DNA of 42,418 nt from NCBI GenBank assembly GCA_003427395.1, contig BFEA01000103.1, positions 681,015 through 723,432 on the forward strand. The letters are read 5' to 3'. This document shows positions 32,863 through 42,418 of the stretch, one piece after another (positions within the stretch are counted from its first letter, which is position 1; each line of letters starts with the position of its first letter). A model generated the notes under the pieces. The model worked only from the letters and a program-made list of their open reading frames with translations, was not told where the DNA came from and ran no database searches. The position numbers and the translations under genes are program-made. The DNA comes from Chara braunii (lineage: Eukaryota > Streptophyta > Charophyceae > Charales > Characeae).

Positions 32863-35100
32863 CTGTTTTTTGCAAACGACAGAAGAATAAGTTTGGTTTA
32901 AAAGTTTAAGTGTATTGCGCGAGACACGACTGTAGTCTTGGTTTACGTTGACTGAATGGTTAACTAGAGTAAGCGAGTGTGTGGGCGCGCAGACTTAGGG
33001 CACGCGTGATCAATTTTCCCTTTGATGATCGTGAAAATCGACGTTGGTCGTCGGCCAAACCCGACCTTTTCCTTATACAGCAATAGGCGAACGGGCTAAG
33101 CGTCTACAGCTGCGCGAGTCAATCACCGTCGTCATGAGAATTTTGAGTATGAGCCACCTGTTAAAAATTTGAAGGAAGGTGGACCACGCCCGATTCTAAA
33201 CACGGCGTGGCAGTCCGAGGAGATGTGAGAGGACTGTCGCGGGCCTGCGGAAAGCTGCAGACGAATGGAGCTCCCCATTTCGGACCCCATGATGCTTATT
33301 TAGGCATTTACTATTTTTTGCACCACAGCTTGCTTCGCCAATGGCTCATGCTATAAGTCCACAATAGAGACGCGCCCCTGACCCCATAGTTGGTGGTAAG
33401 GAAAGTGAGTATGGGTATACCAGTTGGGGTCATCAAGGTAATAATCATTGGTAATAAGTCGTACTAGCTGATTCGGCCTGCGCGTTTTAACGGGTACAGC
33501 CTCAGAGGTCTTGTAGTTTTGGGACGACCGATAGTAGTGATCGATATCTGTTGAGGGAGTCAAAGTTTAGCGCACGAACGTGTTCTAGCTGCAAAAATTG
33601 GGCGAGGCTCGCTGCGCTACCGCTACATCCAGCGATTAGTCGACTTTGGGATGTGGGGCACGAGACTAATCAAATCGTCTAGCGCCCGGTTCCCTCCGTA
33701 GTCCGCCTTAGGATAGCTGAAGTCATCGGGCAGTCTTCGTCGAATCGTTGAAGGGGCGGCCGCTGCCGAGCGCTGCTAACCTCGAAGGAGAGAGTCGAAA
33801 ACACAGACAACGAAGGCGGAATGAATGAGGGTGAACCTGGGCAGAAAACCACGCTAGGTGCATTTCAAAGGGAAGATGTCGATTGTGAACTCGGGCGTAG
33901 CAGAAAGGTGAGAGCACGATCGATAGGGGGTTGTTTTGAGTAGGAGGAGAGGTGATCCGAGGGTTTTCGGGGTGGGTGACCCCGGATCTGAAGTTGGATC
34001 AGTGCGAGGAAGAATGTAGTAGAAGTTAGGGAGGAAAGATGGTGCGCTGGGCTATGGTGGAAGTAGAGGAGGATGAGGCGAGAAAGATCATAACTCACCC
34101 GTTCTTTGTCAGAATCGAGCGAAGTAGGAGTCTATTATGGGCTTCCAAAGTAAAGCGAATCCAGTGGGAATGTCAGATTTAGATGCGGATTAGTAGATTA
34201 GGGAGTTAGTAAGGAGCAGTGTATGTAGAGATGGCGGGTCGGAAATGAGAAAGGAGAAAGGGAGATGCTAAGTTAGTTCAATTCTTGGCAGAATCGATCA
34301 GACAAGGAGGTGTTTTCAGGGTTTTTATGGCAGGCGGACCCGAAACTGTGGTTGGTTTTAACAGGGAGTTAGTAGACTAAAAGTTAGGAGAGGGAGGCAC
34401 CGCGCAGGAATACTGAGAAGGGAGTTAGCAAGATGTCGATGAACCTGGCCTAGTTCTACGCTAGATTCAGTGGAAGTTTGCTTATCCCACTAAGGAGGGA
34501 GCATGAAGGCGGCGGTGAGAGTGGAGACTTATTCGTTTGGTCGGGGCGTTGTCCCCTCCTACCGATGAACATAGCCGATCGAAGAAAACTGCCTTCGGTC
34601 GTTGGGCCCTGCATCACTGACGAGCTCATGCTTATAGCTCGACCGCAGTATTCGCAAAGTGGCATAGATCTGGCCAAATTACCGGTTGGGTATGTCGGAT
34701 AGACTAGGAGTGCACTCGTTCGCAGTTCTGCGGAAGTTTTTCATTCAGTTATTACTTAAAGTAATCAGAGTTGTACGCTCTTTGGCATGTTTAGCCACAT
34801 AAGTCGGGCCGTGAGCGGTGTCACGTGGGGGAGAGAGCCCACTGCAACGGAGGCAAGACCAAGCCAGCAAGGCGAGGGAACCGAAAGTCGAGCTGCGTTT
34901 CAGAATGTGTGAAGAATCATGGGTGAACTGTTGCGAGGTGTCGGACCCTGTTTTTTCGGGAGAATCCCTCTCGCCTTGCGCATCTACGGGTTGCCCGATG
35001 GTTGGCTATATACATGAGGAGGGCGAGACACGTACCTGATCAGCTTGCGGGGTGTCGCCGCTTGAGAAGCAACTGGTTACTGAGCTATCGCTCAATAAGT

Positions 35101-35124
35101 TTTTTTTTTTTTTTTTTTTTTTTT
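35101..35124. repeat. Poly-T run of 24 inside the plus solo LTR
   Basis: Uninterrupted T run. It could be the tail of a small retroposed insertion on the minus strand or simple slippage; no tRNA-like head was found beside it. Confidence 0.9.
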
Positions 35125-35944
35125 GGCGTGGCTATGCGGGCAGCTGTGCATGTTATCGAGTGTTATGGTATACGCCATCGAGGTTGCTGTGGGAATTTCG
35201 AATTTTTGCAGATCTGGCAGTTGACCGGGGTGGTCCGCATCATGTCAACCTGCGTGGCAGCGGGCTAGCAGCGTAAAATAGAATTATATGTGGCTTATTG
35301 CTTCAAACTCACGAGCTGTTAACGGTCTAATCTTCTGAAAGAGGGGTATCGCCGTGAGTCTGGGAGCTCATCAGAGAGTCGACAGCCGATGGTTTAACTT
35401 CAGTTTGGCCGAGTCGTGAGCGCGTCTTGGCTACCATTTGCGGGGTCCTCAGGCGATTCGAGATTTCAAGGCCCTCTCATGCGAGTTGAGTTTGTCCCCC
35501 TCCTGTATCTCGAAAGTCTGAAACCCCTCACTCTATCCTTCTTACTCTTAAGTCTAATCCTGGTTACGAGAGGAAGGCGGCAGGCGGGATTGCAACCCGT
35601 AGGACCGCAACAAGACTCTGTGGGGAGTCAGCCCACCGATTGCGGGAGCTCTGCCGGAACTCTTAAGGAATCCTGGAGGCAGGGAACTCAAAGGTAACCT
35701 TTCATCTCCTTTTGTAAACCCAGTTGTAACCCATATGCGTACTCCTTGTTATGTTTGACTTAGTATACTACTTGTACCCTTACTTTGACTTTGAGTTTGA
35801 CTTTCAAGACTTAAACCAGAGTTTAAATAAAGGAAGGTGTGTGCAATGTCAGTTTCAGTTTTATTGTTTGACTGAAAGCAGATTGTGGGGCTGCATCTGA
35901 GGGAAAGGTGGGAGGAAGGTGATATTACTTGTGTCTGACTGGGT

Positions 35945-36650
35945 CAACCAAAGGCTGAGAGAGTCTCCATAAGATTGGAGGGCCCAATGCTATGTTTATT
36001 TTTTTTTATTGTTTGAAGAACCAGACGTATTCTCACAAGATTGGGTGGTCTGGTTGCTTTGACTTGCGATGGTTGTTTGTGCCTGATTTTCAGGAACCAA
36101 GCATTTTTTCATAAGATTGGATGGCCTAGTTGCCTTGTTTCTTTGGGTTTTCTTATGTTTTATTAGTTTTGAAGGAGAGTTGGAGACGTTCCACAATTGA
36201 AGGAGAAATTCAGGCAAAGGACTGAACATGTTCCCATAAGATTGGAGGGTCAGGTCTAGAGCCGCGCACATGCTGGAACCAAAAGGTTAAATTCGTTTAT
36301 ATCTTATGCTACTTACTTATGAACAGGCTAGTCAGACATTTTTCCATAATATTGGATGGTCTGACTATAACTTACCACCAATTGAAGAGAGTATGAATTA
36401 AGAATAAAATAATTGTAAGAAGGGACAGGTCGAACCTTGATCTAAGATGACCGGTTCAGTCATATATTACCTTAAAAGATAAAGTGCAAACAGTTATATA
36501 TAACTTCGATATTTAAATAGTCAACGGCGACTAGGCTGGCTAACCTAGTCGTGTGCCCAAAGAAGATAAAAGTTGTAGTGCCCTGTGTTTGTTTATATTA
36601 TATGGCTAAGCTAGACAGGTTCCCATAAGATAGTGGTCTAACTTTATGCC
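35945..36650 (+). repeat. Hairpin array with conserved loop and covarying stems (plus solo LTR)
   Basis: Six units share a loop around CCATAAGATTGGATGG, the relative of the minus LTR's loop. Stems: AACCAGAC/GTCTGGTT (36019-36026/36048-36055, perfect), TAGTCAGAC/GTCTGACTA (36329-36337/36359-36367, perfect), AAGCTAGAC/GTCTAACTT (36608-36616/36636-36644, one mismatch), AACCAAGC/GCCTAGTT (36095-36102/36124-36131, two mismatches), CTGA/TCAG (36222-36225/36250-36253). The first unit (near 35955-35985) matches the minus LTR unit at 23901-23931 in sequence, but its outer stem is decayed. Confidence 0.82.
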
Positions 36651-36949
36651 TTATGTAAGCTGGGTATAAAGGGATAAATGATTGAAAGACTATGAACTAT
36701 TGTTTTATAAGTCTGAATTTGGGTTGCTAAGAGTACTTACCTCTGTGGTTTAAACCTTGCATATGACTGAGTGAGATTACTACTTGGTCTGATTTTTCAA
36801 TTGATAGGTAGTTGCTTTAGATGCTCGTCACGTGCTAGAGTCATAAGAGATAGTTTCAATTCATGCATTTTCTGAGCTAAGTTTTTTTACTTAGGTCGAT
36901 TTCTGCATTTTTGGGGATCATCTATTGTATTTGGTCTTGTATAAATCTT

Positions 36950-37470
36950 GGTAAGCTACTTTCTCTACGGGAAGCCCTGCCGAAATTTCTAAAAAAACAG
37001 GGAGTTAGTCACATTTTGTCTTTTTAAGGCTCAATTTGTTTGACTTTTTTACTTAGTAAAAATCTGGAAAGGCTTCTTTTCTAAACGCAGTGCTGCCCAA
37101 ATTTTTGCTAATTCAATGAGTTAGACAAAATTGGACCTTGAGAAGTCAAAAGTCACTTTAAGATTATGAACTTCACTTTGTATAAATTTTGGATTAACAC
37201 TTTTCTAAAGGGAGTGCTGCCGAAGTTTCTACAAAATCTAAGGAGTTGGTTAAATTTTGTCTTAGTCAGGTTTGCTCTGGGTTCATATATGACTTAGTAA
37301 AAATCTGGAGAGTCTTCTTTTCTAAGGGGAGTGCTGCCTAAATTTTAACTAGTTTAGGGAGTTCGACATAATTTTTTCAGAATTTGAGATTATTTTTGTT
37401 TTCATATATGTATAAATTTTGAGAAGGCATTTTTCCTACGGGAAGCGCTACCGAAATTTTCTTAGTTTAA
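36950..37470 (+). repeat. ~120 bp satellite in the plus solo LTR (about 5 units)
   Basis: Units contain CTACGGGAAGCSCTGCCGAAATTT or a variant (TAAAGGGAGTGCTGCC), then GGGAGTTAG, TTTTGTCT and TATAAATTTTG or AAAAATCTGG. Starts lie near 36963, 37082, 37200, 37322 and 37434. Same satellite as 22425-22745. Confidence 0.85.
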
Positions 37471-38647
37471 GGGAGTAGCATGTATTTTGACAGGTGGTGG
37501 TTCTGGCAATTCACCCTGAATAGGGGAGATGCTGTCATAGGTCTACATTGCGTTGGATACTGGCTGAGGTAGGTTAAACTTAGTTTGCAGGAGAACCTTG
37601 AGCGAAATTGTAATATGGAGATTATTCTTCATAGACTTATTTAACAAACGTACAGAGTATTTAATTATGGAAGGTTTGACAAAGGTTGGGGCTTGCATGG
37701 CTAAAGCGAGGGGTACGAGTATAGAAAATGGTTGAAGTTGACTCCGTGTAGTGTGTGAATTTTTGGTTAACTCTTTGATGTGATTGCATGTATGTTCTAT
37801 GGTTCAAACTTTGGATTTGATTGTCTGCGATCACATACATATATATGGTTGTGAAGAGTGTCATTGTGATTGTGAGAAGTGATCGTCACATACTTATTCC
37901 CCTATTATTATTGTATGCTTTCTAAAAATTTCTTAGTCGGACGTTGGTCCTTGACCTGGATTCGAGGTCCTTGTCAAAGACATCCCAGGTCCTACACTCT
38001 GCATGAAAGGGACCACCCCCCGCACAAAGCCTATTTGCTCTCCCCACCGGGACACGCAGCCTAAAGGCTGGAGGTGCCGAGGAGGCCGCACGACTGTTCC
38101 TTCAGTCGTGCAATACCGTGAAGGGGTAGACCCTCACGATATTTCGAGTTTGACACTTGAGTGTCATAAGCGGTACTCGAACCCACTAGGGACCGCTTGA
38201 TTATGGACACTACATAGTCCGCCATCATTGCGACTGCTTGCATATTCATACATTGCTAGTCGATATGGGAAGGCCCTGCCTCCACGCGGTTTTATACTAA
38301 GTCTTGCGCGCATCGCCTATATGGGATGGCTATTGAAGGAACTGGGAGTGTTGTCGCGTTGTTTGTTCTGTGTTGTTCTGTATATGTACGTGTGTGTGCG
38401 TGTTCTAATTTTTATGCCTTTAGAGTGGTGTACGTGTGTGTGAGATTCGTCCTAGTAGACCGATGACGAGTCGCGCTTGGGACCTCAGGCCCCCCAGGCG
38501 TTGGTTCGAGTGTGGGTCCGATAGAGGTGTAAAACCGTGCGTACCCCCTATGCTACAACGAACGAGAAACATCATCGGCTGGTCCACCTCTGCGATTGCA
38601 ACTGATTACCTTTCGTACTGTGGACTTGTAGCTCAGCGGGGATACGC

Positions 38648-38689
38648 CCACCGAAGGGAGGTGACAGCTCCCCTAAGGTGGAGGTAAGT
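38648..38689 (+). promoter_or_regulatory. Conserved leader hairpin plus GAG|GTAAGT (plus solo LTR)
   Basis: CCACC (38648-38652) pairs with GGTGG (38677-38681); GGGAG (38656-38660) with CTCCC (38668-38672); loop GTGACAG. GAG|GTAAGT at 38681-38689 is a consensus 5' splice site. Confidence 0.5.
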
Positions 38690-38872
38690 CGTGCCGCGCG
38701 TAGGCCCTATCCTGTCGTAGGGGCTCGCAAGAGATATGGTTGGCGCACTCGGCCGGAGCGGCTTGCAGAAGCTCCATGTATATATCGCGATGAGGATCAG
38801 ACCGACTCCTGCGTGACGCGGCGGGGAGGGTCCCGCCCCGTTTCGTGCGGTGCCGGACCGACACGCTCGACA

Positions 38873-38876
38873 CCAT
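38873..38876. other. Target-site duplication, right (CCAT)
   Basis: Matches 32825-32828 directly after the LTR end CGACA. Confidence 0.6.
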
Positions 38877-40860
38877 GCACCACTGTCACACAATCCCAAC
38901 CGTGCACCAACACTAGCCCAATCTATACACCATGTTGAAAGCGTTGCACACCTCAAAAAATTAATAGCAGAATTATCGCTCGCCGTTGTCCTTAAAATGG
39001 ATACCACGGTCGTCCAATAACACCGCCACATGCTCACACACCACTACCATTCCATCTTCCAGGCCACATTGGGATCCACCATAGCCGTTGTGCTCCACAA
39101 AAAAAAAAAACGAAGGACCACTGCTCGCCGCGCCGTCAAAGCCGGTACCGCGAATGATGTGCAGCACCACCACCTGATCATACTGCCAAATGACTGATTC
39201 ACCGCACCGCAAAAATCTGGCGCGCTGTTGACGTGCCGCCAACCAGACAACACTTCCCTACGCGAAAAATATCGACGTGGCGGCCAATTTCGACAGCATG
39301 ATCTCACTGACTACACTGCCATTCTCGTGCCCCTGATCGAGCAACACCTCCCCGCACTCACATTAAAAAAAACACTGGCGGCGTGCGGCAAAAATTTGGC
39401 AGCACCTTCCCTTAGGAAGGTTCCCCACCAACAGTGTCGTTGTTTCAGTGCCAAAAAAAACTGCCGCCGAGTCAAAATTTCGACAGCTTAACCCACTGAA
39501 AATATTGTCATCGATGTGCAGCTGAATGGGCAACACTTCCCCACATTCACATAAAAAACACAGCGCTGATGCGTGCGCACTTCGGAAGCATAACCCTACT
39601 CAAAGGGAAGTTCAGCCTGCCGCACCGCCACCACCAGCCTAGGACAGAGCCTTGGTTCCACAAAGTGGTCCCTGGGGTAATCCCACAGGTGCAACACCAG
39701 CCTAACACTGAGGCAAAATGCCCTCAGTATCGGCTATGGCTGCCTCCCTTCTCCTCCTCCAATTCTCTACAGACCTCTAACTCTCTACCAGCAGGACCTC
39801 CAGCAGCACCACCGCCCCACAGTAGCAGCCAACCAACATTCACTCAAGTGAATGGCCCAGCAGCACTACCACAAGTGTGAGGCTGCTGGGTAGAGTGCTG
39901 ACTTTTATAGCCAGCTGAAGGCATGTGGGCAGCTACTTTGCCCACTGCCAGGCAACATTCGCCAGTGCTCCTGACCCTTTATCTAAATCAACGGCCAGGA
40001 GCTTTGTGCCTTGGTTTTCCCCTAAGGGAACCAAGGCCATCAATTCCCGGAAGCATCTGGCCTTCCCCGCAGGCCACATGTTCCAGGAAATGGTTATACC
40101 CAGCCAGACTGCAGCCTGTTCAAAAAGTTGAACAGGCACAGTCTCTTCACCCCTGGAACCTTGTATCCCCTGTATCTATTCCACGCACACGGCCACGTAC
40201 ATGGCTGTTACCTTTTTTTTTCCTTCCTTACCCTTTTTTTTCCTTTTTTTTTTCTTTTGTCTTCCCCCCCCGCCCCTCCCTCATGTTTCCCTGTGCAAGG
40301 GGCAACTCGCCGTTCAAAACGAACGGCCACCCCCTTTTTTAAGTCATTTCACAGAGTCGAACTAGAGTCAAGCTCAACAGGGTCCTCTTTCCTCATTGAT
40401 TCTTCCAAGCTGGTTCCCTTATGACGCATAAGGGATAACAAAAAACAATGTCGAAGGATAAAAAAACATCGTCGTTATGAACGTTTGGCTGCCACAGGCC
40501 AGTTACCTCGACAGTAACTCCCCGGACACCTCTAGCTTCAAATCCTGAAACGCCCCAAGGGAATCATTCCTTTCTCCCCATGCGCGCCCGCACCTGGGCA
40601 CCAACAGCGAGGTTCGAGTGATTGTGGACAGCTGCTGCCCGTTTTAAATACGAACGGGCGCAACTGTATACTGCCACGTCGTTATGGGGGGGAACTAAGA
40701 GAAGAAAAAGAAAAAAAAATCTAAAAGAAAATCTAAAAAAAAATAAAAGGGAAAAAACGGACTTACCTGCAAAAGGTCGCCCGTTCAGAACGCGTACCTT
40801 TAAGTGCACTGGGGACTTAAGTGCCCCAGTCACTTCTACTTCCGCCATGTGGTGCTTTGA
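38877..40860. other. Repeat-rich region without a recognisable gene
   Basis: Contains a diverged ~190 bp repeat: AATTTCGACAGC...CACTGA...CAACACYTCCCC...CATTAAAAAA at about 39287-39380 and 39478-39560. A pyrimidine-rich run lies at 40209-40285 and an A-rich run at 40695-40760. Frames at 39569-39880 and 39923-40342 are Pro/Ser-rich with no known domain; I do not call them genes. Confidence 0.5.
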
Positions 40861-40883
40861 TTTTTTTTTTTTTTTTTTTTTTC

Positions 40884-41065
40884 CGTTGGCCTAGTCAACC
40901 GTCACACCTTAATCTCGTGGCTTATAGCCACAAGCGGTTGAATAACAACCCTCGGTTCAAATCCAAATGATTTTTTTTTTTTTTTTCCAACGGTCACATC
41001 CAGCTCGTGGGCCTCCCACAACGCGTTGGGATACAGACCCTAGTTCGAATCGAGAAACGAAAAAA
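40884..41065 (+). repeat. Two tandem tRNA-related SINE-like modules
   Basis: Module 1 ends in GGTTCAAATCC (40959-40969), module 2 in AGTTCGAATCGAG (about 41032-41044). Both resemble the tRNA B box (GGTTCGANTCC). Each has a CTCGTGG...CCAC hairpin 30-40 bp upstream and an A/T-run neighbour: T22 at 40861-40882, T17 at 40970-40986, and A8 after module 2. Convincing A boxes are missing, so this is tentative. Confidence 0.35.
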
Positions 41066-41366
41066 AATTTGGACCTCTCTCGATTTATGTTTGTCATCCT
41101 TGTGCAGGGCCAATTTTCTATTGGCGCGACTGTTTTCAGCCGTGCAATCTCGCAGATCACACGACCGAAATCAGCCGCGTTGGATTCCTCTCCCACAACT
41201 GCTCCAAAAGGAGATATGCCAGTAGGGTGCAGAATATCAGATCCGATCCCGGTATCTGTCGGGTGTAAGTCATCTACTGTAACCTCTTGTGCTAGCTCCT
41301 ACCACAAAAGTGATAGGAACAACTCTTCTATAAGAAGAGCTTCGCGCCAACCATTCTCCCTGCTGT

Positions 41367-41456
41367 GGCCTTGCAAGCCATGCCTGCCTGTGTAGAGGCC
41401 TTGTAGGCCCTGCCTGCCTGTCTTGAGGCCTTGCAGGCCCTACCTGCCTATTTGCC
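41367..41456. repeat. 30-bp tandem repeat, three units
   Basis: GGCCTTGCAGGCCCTGCCTG plus ten more bases, at 41367, 41397 and 41427, about 90% alike. GGCCTTGCAGGCC is itself a near palindrome. Confidence 0.88.
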
Positions 41457-41907
41457 GCTTTCTCATGGATGGCTGCCCATCCACCACCTCGGGGTCACCC
41501 AACGGGTAGGGCTCGACTTTGGCCTGCTAGCCCCCCCTCGCTCGAGGTAAACCCCTGCGGCCCAGGAAATAAAAATAATAAAAAAAACTTCATATTTCTT
41601 CCGCGTCGCGGCCCCATGCCTGGCGCGACTGTTCTTTTTAGCCTACCTAGGCCCTGAATCGCGCGGCAGCTATTTTGGGTAGGGTATGTCTAACTTTGGC
41701 ATTCTCATGTCCGCACACTTCTGCAGCCTCAAAAAAAGCAAAGCACTGCCAATTACTTCCGTTACTCTTGGACGCCACAAGCGTCCGGACTAAAGCTCAA
41801 AACTTTTACTCTCTCACTCATAGGTTAGGTCTGAATAACAAACGTAAGTCTCATCAAGTCCTTCAATTCAACAAAAAAAGTTGGACATTGTCCGACATTT
41901 CAAAATC

Positions 41908-41944
41908 CCGGGCAAATACCCTTGTTGGGGTATTTGCCCCGACA
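41908..41944 (-). promoter_or_regulatory. LTR 5'-terminal palindrome of a further minus-strand LTR
   Basis: Minus strand TGTCGGGGCAAATACCC, with GGGCAAATACCC pairing perfectly with GGGTATTTGCCC. It marks a fourth LTR reading toward lower coordinates. Its 3' end was not found before 38877, so the LTR is truncated, shorter, or from a diverged family. Confidence 0.7.
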
Positions 41945-42391
41945 ACGTAGTGTTAAAAAGGTAGTGAAAGTAAAAGTGACATCGAGAGAAGATCACCAGT
42001 ACCTTCCTGATATAAAGGCAGCAGACCCCTCACTGCGACTTTCGGAGGTCCAAACTCGAAATTCAACACGGGAGCCTGATAAAATTTGTCAACGCCGTTG
42101 CCTGTCTCCCACACACCGCACACGCGCACCCATACAAACACACGGTTTATGATGATTCGCGGATGGAATGAGACACCCGTGGTTGTGAGGGGTAGCTATG
42201 CTTGCAAGGATCCACTGTATCACCCTATACATAGTGTTAGAAAGGTAGTGAAAGTAAAAGTGACATCGAGAGAAGACCACCCATACCTTCCCGATATAAA
42301 GGCAGCAGGCCCCTCACTGCGACTTTCGAAGGTCCAAATCTGAAATTCAACATGGGACCCTGATAAAATTTGTCAACGTCTTTGCCCGTGG
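41945..42391. repeat. Direct repeat of ~160 bp with ~283 bp period
   Basis: 41947-42104 and 42230-42391 are about 88-90% alike, both with AGTGAAAGTAAAAGTGACAT and TGATAAAATTTGTCAACG. The left unit begins directly at the LTR boundary (41944/41945). The spacer 42105-42229 has no gene. Confidence 0.9.
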
Positions 42392-42418
42392 CAAGCAAAA
42401 AAAAAATGCATCTGTACT

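Larger units (their letters stand above)
32829..38872 (+). mobile_element. Solo LTR, plus strand (6.0 kb)
   Basis: Starts TGTCGGTGCGAATACCC with the terminal palindrome, ends CGCTCGACA, and is flanked by CCAT on both sides. It is the inverted relative of 20696-27061, with the same order of shared blocks, and its last ~400 bp resemble the 3' part of element 1's LTRs. No PBS, gag or second LTR follows, so it is best read as a solo LTR left by LTR-LTR recombination. Frames inside it have no recognisable domain. Confidence 0.8.

Noticed and set aside
38630-38690. tRNA gene suggested by TAGCTCAGCGGGGA (A-box-like), also in other LTRs
   Set aside because: No B box or acceptor stem at the right distance; the segment is the conserved LTR leader hairpin.
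39569-40342. Pro/Ser-rich frames as a cellular gene
   Set aside because: No domain, no start context, low-complexity flanks and diverged repeats; support is insufficient.

Overview
This is eukaryotic intergenic DNA built almost entirely from retroelements. I found no intact cellular gene. A plant-type telomere-like heptamer (AAACCCT), a gypsy-like gag with a CCHC zinc knuckle, a tRNA-Asp-like primer site and an L1-type LINE all point to the green plant lineage. The very high load of ATT microsatellites and minisatellites fits a large repeat-rich streptophyte genome. A charophyte alga such as Chara is my guess, not something the sequence proves.

Layout. (1) 1-19654, + strand: one giant LTR retrotransposon. 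Its 5' LTR is cut by the window edge and ends at 6228. The primer-binding site starts at 6231. The internal region contains only a broken gag (8898-10168), with no recognisable protease, RT, RNase H or integrase. The 3' LTR runs from 11716 to 19654 across a 570-base N gap. The LTRs are therefore about 7-8 kb. (2) 19655-20695 and 27062-27440: one purine-rich GGAGGAGCGGGAG-type minisatellite with a ~300-350 bp higher-order period, split by (3) a 6.4 kb minus-strand solo LTR of a related family (20696-27061). (4) 27441-32828: spacer with a 5'-truncated, frameshifted LINE on the minus strand (about 28050-30830). (5) 32829-38872: a 6.0 kb plus-strand solo LTR flanked by a CCAT target duplication. 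(6) 38877-42418: repeat-rich DNA containing a minus-strand LTR terminus (ending at 41944), a SINE-like tRNA-related pair and a ~160 bp direct repeat.

How it fits together. All LTRs share TGTCG...CGACA ends. Their 5' end (U3 start) carries a near-perfect palindrome around AATACCC...GGGTATT. Near the 3' end they share a conserved leader hairpin followed by a 5' splice-site-like GAG|GTAAGT or GAG|GTATGT. The most striking signal is an array of hairpins inside each solo LTR. Each hairpin has a conserved loop (ACCTAAACTTATAGAGCG, or its relative around CCATAAGATTGGATGG on the other strand). The flanking stems differ in sequence from unit to unit but stay complementary. The element 1 LTRs carry a different hairpin minisatellite at the corresponding place. 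I read the window as a family of gag-only, giant-LTR retrotransposons (resembling the LARD/TR-GAG classes) whose LTRs carry covarying hairpin arrays.

Assembly caution. The two LTRs of element 1 are a mosaic of visibly diverged ends and long blocks that look identical, including shared N bases. This suggests that part of one LTR was collapsed or copied by the assembler.
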